A stretch of 64,000 nt of DNA from Bradyrhizobium sp. CB3481. GTDB lineage: Bacteria > Pseudomonadota > Alphaproteobacteria > Rhizobiales > Xanthobacteraceae. Of this stretch, positions 61,889 through 64,000 are shown piece by piece. The translations under genes and the position numbers were made by a program. How positions within the stretch are numbered: the first letter of the stretch is position 1; the number at the start of each line of letters is the position of its first letter. The notes beneath the pieces were generated by a model. That model worked only from the letters and a program-made list of their open reading frames with translations. It was not told where the DNA came from and ran no database searches. The stretch covers positions 3,864,501 to 3,928,500 of the forward strand of contig NZ_CP121647.1 of the NCBI RefSeq assembly GCF_029714305.1. The letters are read 5' to 3'.

Positions 61889-62452
61889 ATGCCCACGCCC
61901 GGTTTTGACATCAACGAATTGAAGCGCCGCATGCAAGGCGCCACAAACTCGCTCAAGCATGAGCTGGGAGGCCTGCGGACCGGCCGCGCGTCGGCGTCGA
62001 TGCTCGAGCCGGTGCAGGTCGAAGCCTATGGCTCGCACATGCCGCTGAACCAGCTGGCGACCGTCAGCGTGCCCGAGCCGCGCCTGCTTTCCGTCCAGGT
62101 ATGGGACAAGTCGATGGTCAAGGCCGTGGAAAAGGCGATCGTCGATTCCAATCTCGGCCTTTCGCCTGCGACCGAAGGACAGGTGCTGCGTCTGCGGATT
62201 CCGGAACTCAACGCCGAGCGGCGCAAGGAACTGGTGAAGGTCGCGCATAAATACGCCGAGGCCGCCAAGGTTGCGGTCCGCCACGTTCGCCGCGACGGGC
62301 TCGATATCGTCAAGAAGCTCGAGAAGAATCACGAGATTTCCGAGGACGACCAGGAGCGGCTGGCTAACGAGGTGCAGAAGGCGACCGACGGAATGATCGC
62401 CGAAATCGATCAGTTGCTGGCGGCGAAGGAAAAGGAAATCCTCACCGTTTAA
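61889..62452 (+). CDS. frr: Ribosome recycling factor
   Basis: 187 residues. [41 protein letters not shown] and the [30 protein letters not shown] block (blocks [15 protein letters not shown] and VAVRHVRRD) are characteristic. With EF-G it splits the post-termination ribosome. AAGGAGGGG lies eight to sixteen bases before ATG 61889; the frame upstream runs antiphase inside pyrH and is rejected. Confidence 0.97.
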   Translation: MPTPGFDINELKRRMQGATNSLKHELGGLRTGRASASMLEPVQVEAYGSHMPLNQLATVSVPEPRLLSVQVWDKSMVKAVEKAIVDSNLGLSPATEGQVLRLRIPELNAERRKELVKVAHKYAEAAKVAVRHVRRDGLDIVKKLEKNHEISEDDQERLANEVQKATDGMIAEIDQLLAAKEKEILTV

Positions 62453-62507
62453 TGACAACCTTCAAGCGTTGAGACTGGAACGGTTCAAGACTGGCCCTGG
62501 AATTTTG

Positions 62508-63266
62508 ATGATGCCGAACGCCGCCGCCCCTGCCACGGAAGGACCGGATCGCTCCGTTCCGTTGCATGTGGCGATCATCATGGACGGAAACGGGCGCTGG
62601 GCGGCAGCGCGCGGTCTGCCGCGTGCCGAAGGTCATCGCCGCGGCGTCGAGGCGCTGCGCCGCGTGGTTCGCGCCGCCCATGAACTCGGCGTGCTCTATC
62701 TGACGATCTTTTCGTTCAGTTCCGAGAACTGGTCGCGGCCCGCGACCGAAATCGGCGATCTGTTCGGCTTGCTCCGCCGCTTCATTCGCAACGATCTGGC
62801 AACGCTGCATAGCGACGGGGTGCGCGTGCGGGTGATCGGCGAGCGGGAGGGGTTGGAAGCGGATATCTGCACGCTGCTTAACGAAGCCGAGGAACTGACC
62901 AAGGACAACACCAAGCTCAATCTCGTGGTCGCATTCAACTATGGATCGCGCCAGGAGATCGCCGGCGCCGCGCAGCGCTTGGCGCGCGAAGTCGCCGAAG
63001 GCAAACGCGATCCGGCCTCGATCGACGCCGATACGCTCGGCCGCTATCTCGATGCGCCCGATATCCCCGATCCCGATCTGATCATCCGCACCAGCGGCGA
63101 GCAGCGGCTGTCGAATTTCCTGATGTGGCAGGCGGCTTATAGCGAGCTCGTATTCGTGCCGATTCACTGGCCGGATTTCGACAAGGCGGCGCTGGAAAGC
63201 GCGATTGCCGAATATGCCAGACGGGAACGCCGTTTCGGCGGTCTGGCCGCGAAAACCGGATCGTGA
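62508..63266 (+). CDS. uppS: Undecaprenyl diphosphate synthase (cis-prenyltransferase)
   Basis: 252 residues. [27 protein letters not shown] (blocks [12 protein letters not shown] and GHRRGVEAL) has the catalytic Asp and diphosphate residues. [20 protein letters not shown] and [20 protein letters not shown] follow. It builds the C55 lipid carrier for cell wall synthesis. Two tandem ATGs at 62508 and 62511 are possible starts; a TTG at 62469 is less likely. Its stop overlaps the cdsA start (GTGA). Confidence 0.95.
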   Translation: MMPNAAAPATEGPDRSVPLHVAIIMDGNGRWAAARGLPRAEGHRRGVEALRRVVRAAHELGVLYLTIFSFSSENWSRPATEIGDLFGLLRRFIRNDLATLHSDGVRVRVIGEREGLEADICTLLNEAEELTKDNTKLNLVVAFNYGSRQEIAGAAQRLAREVAEGKRDPASIDADTLGRYLDAPDIPDPDLIIRTSGEQRLSNFLMWQAAYSELVFVPIHWPDFDKAALESAIAEYARRERRFGGLAAKTGS

Positions 63267-64000
63267 CCGAGGGCGAGGCCGCGCCGGCGGCAGCGAGCGG
63301 ATCGGACAAGCGCAATCTCATCATGCGCGTCGCCGTGGCCGTCGTGCTGATACCGCTCGCCGTCGCGATCGCCTATGCGGGCGGCTTTTTGTGGACGGCA
63401 CTGGTGACGCTTGCCGCGATCGGTCTGTTCGCGGAGTGGCTTGCGATCGTGGGCCTTTCCGGTGCGATGCGCATGACGGTGCCGGGCGTCGTTGCGCTTG
63501 CGGTTGCCGGGCTCTGTTTTGCACTTCATCGCCTGGATGCCGCGTTGGTCGTGCTGGCGGCCGGGCTCATCGCCGTCGCCGCGATGGCACCGGAGCGGCG
63601 TAACTGGGCGGCGGCGGGATTTTTGTATGCGGCGGCGGCGGAGATCGCCTCGGTGCTGGTCCGCCTCGATCCTGTGAAGGGATTTTCCGCCCTGATGTTC
63701 GTGCTGCTGGTCGTGTGGGTCACCGACAGCGGCGGCTATTTCGCGGGCCGCGGCATTGGCGGGCCTAAACTGTGGCCGCGCGTCAGCCCGAAAAAGACCT
63801 GGGCGGGCGCGATCGGCGGTTTTGCCGCCAGCCTTGCAGTGGCCGGCGGATTCTCTGCCTTAGACCTGGGCCGGGCAGGACCGTTATTGCTGGTTTCGGC
63901 AGTGCTTTCGGTCGTGTCGCAGCTCGGGGATCTCTTCGAATCCGCCGTGAAGCGGCGTTTTGGCGTAAAGGACTCAGGTCACATTATTCCGGGCCATGGC
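63263..64000 (+). CDS. cdsA: Phosphatidate cytidylyltransferase, cut by window edge
   Basis: 246 residues are visible; the 3' end lies beyond 64000. Several membrane helices are present and the family signature appears at the end: [20 protein letters not shown], the S-x3-KR-x4-KD-x-x-x3-PGHG motif that binds metal and [23 protein letters not shown] and [12 protein letters not shown] are further conserved blocks. It makes CDP-diacylglycerol for phospholipid synthesis. The GTG start at 63263 overlaps the uppS stop by four bases, giving coupling. Confidence 0.93.
   Translation, partial: MTEGEAAPAAASGSDKRNLIMRVAVAVVLIPLAVAIAYAGGFLWTALVTLAAIGLFAEWLAIVGLSGAMRMTVPGVVALAVAGLCFALHRLDAALVVLAAGLIAVAAMAPERRNWAAAGFLYAAAAEIASVLVRLDPVKGFSALMFVLLVVWVTDSGGYFAGRGIGGPKLWPRVSPKKTWAGAIGGFAASLAVAGGFSALDLGRAGPLLLVSAVLSVVSQLGDLFESAVKRRFGVKDSGHIIPGHG

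Overview
The window is chromosomal DNA from an alphaproteobacterium of the Bradyrhizobium/Rhodopseudomonas type. The evidence is the high GC and codon use, the gene order (nuo operon - birA - rnj - mce - DUF1467, later proS - lolC - lolD - dnaE1, then rpsB - tsf - pyrH - frr - uppS - cdsA), small DUF3551 proteins, an Omp25/Omp31-type porin, and rhizobial REP-like intergenic palindromes. The genus is an inference from these features.

Layout. 1-1437: 5' part of pepT, an HU-type DNA-binding protein, tRNA-Asp(GUC), and a small membrane protein. 1690-4908: a catabolic-looking cluster with an MFS transporter and a Rieske oxygenase on the minus strand and a divergent MarR regulator; a near-perfect palindrome in the shared promoter is its likely operator. 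5108-20842: a complete 14-gene NADH:quinone oxidoreductase operon (nuoA-N) with an FkbM-type methyltransferase gene between nuoD and nuoE, a 54-residue membrane protein gene before nuoF, a three-armed REP-like repeat before nuoJ, and a histidine-rich insertion in NuoL. 20903-24136: birA, RNase J, methylmalonyl-CoA epimerase and DUF1467.

24137-42862 looks like an accessory block interrupting the housekeeping order. It holds small hypothetical proteins, a PilZ fusion protein, a methyltransferase, an MTR kinase, a SAM-cyclase-ATPase-TPR signalling protein beside a permease relic, a sugar-type ABC transporter, a globin, an AT-rich patch with an unexplained terminator, and a five-gene cluster (DUF2946, TonB receptor, BNR protein, TlpA-like thioredoxin, PCuAC) probably for copper acquisition and delivery.

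42863-51996: proS, lolC/E, lolD, two DUF3551 genes, an Omp25-like porin, and dnaE1. Between the porin and dnaE1 is a 32-codon gene for a single-pass membrane peptide. Its promoter carries two oppositely oriented alphaproteobacterial SOS boxes. This is a SidA-like division-inhibitor candidate and the most interesting item in the window. 52285-58751: an AcoR-like regulator lacking the AAA+ domain (with a FixK/FNR-type box in front), an aldehyde dehydrogenase with a palindromic upstream site, a CBS protein, a YbaK-type deacylase, and a caspase-fold protein that has lost both catalytic residues. 58976-64000: rpsB (with a helix-hairpin-helix extension and structured leader), tsf, pyrH, frr, uppS and the start of cdsA.

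All calls come from reading sequence motifs, starts, spacing and repeats by eye. No database search, alignment program or folding program was run.
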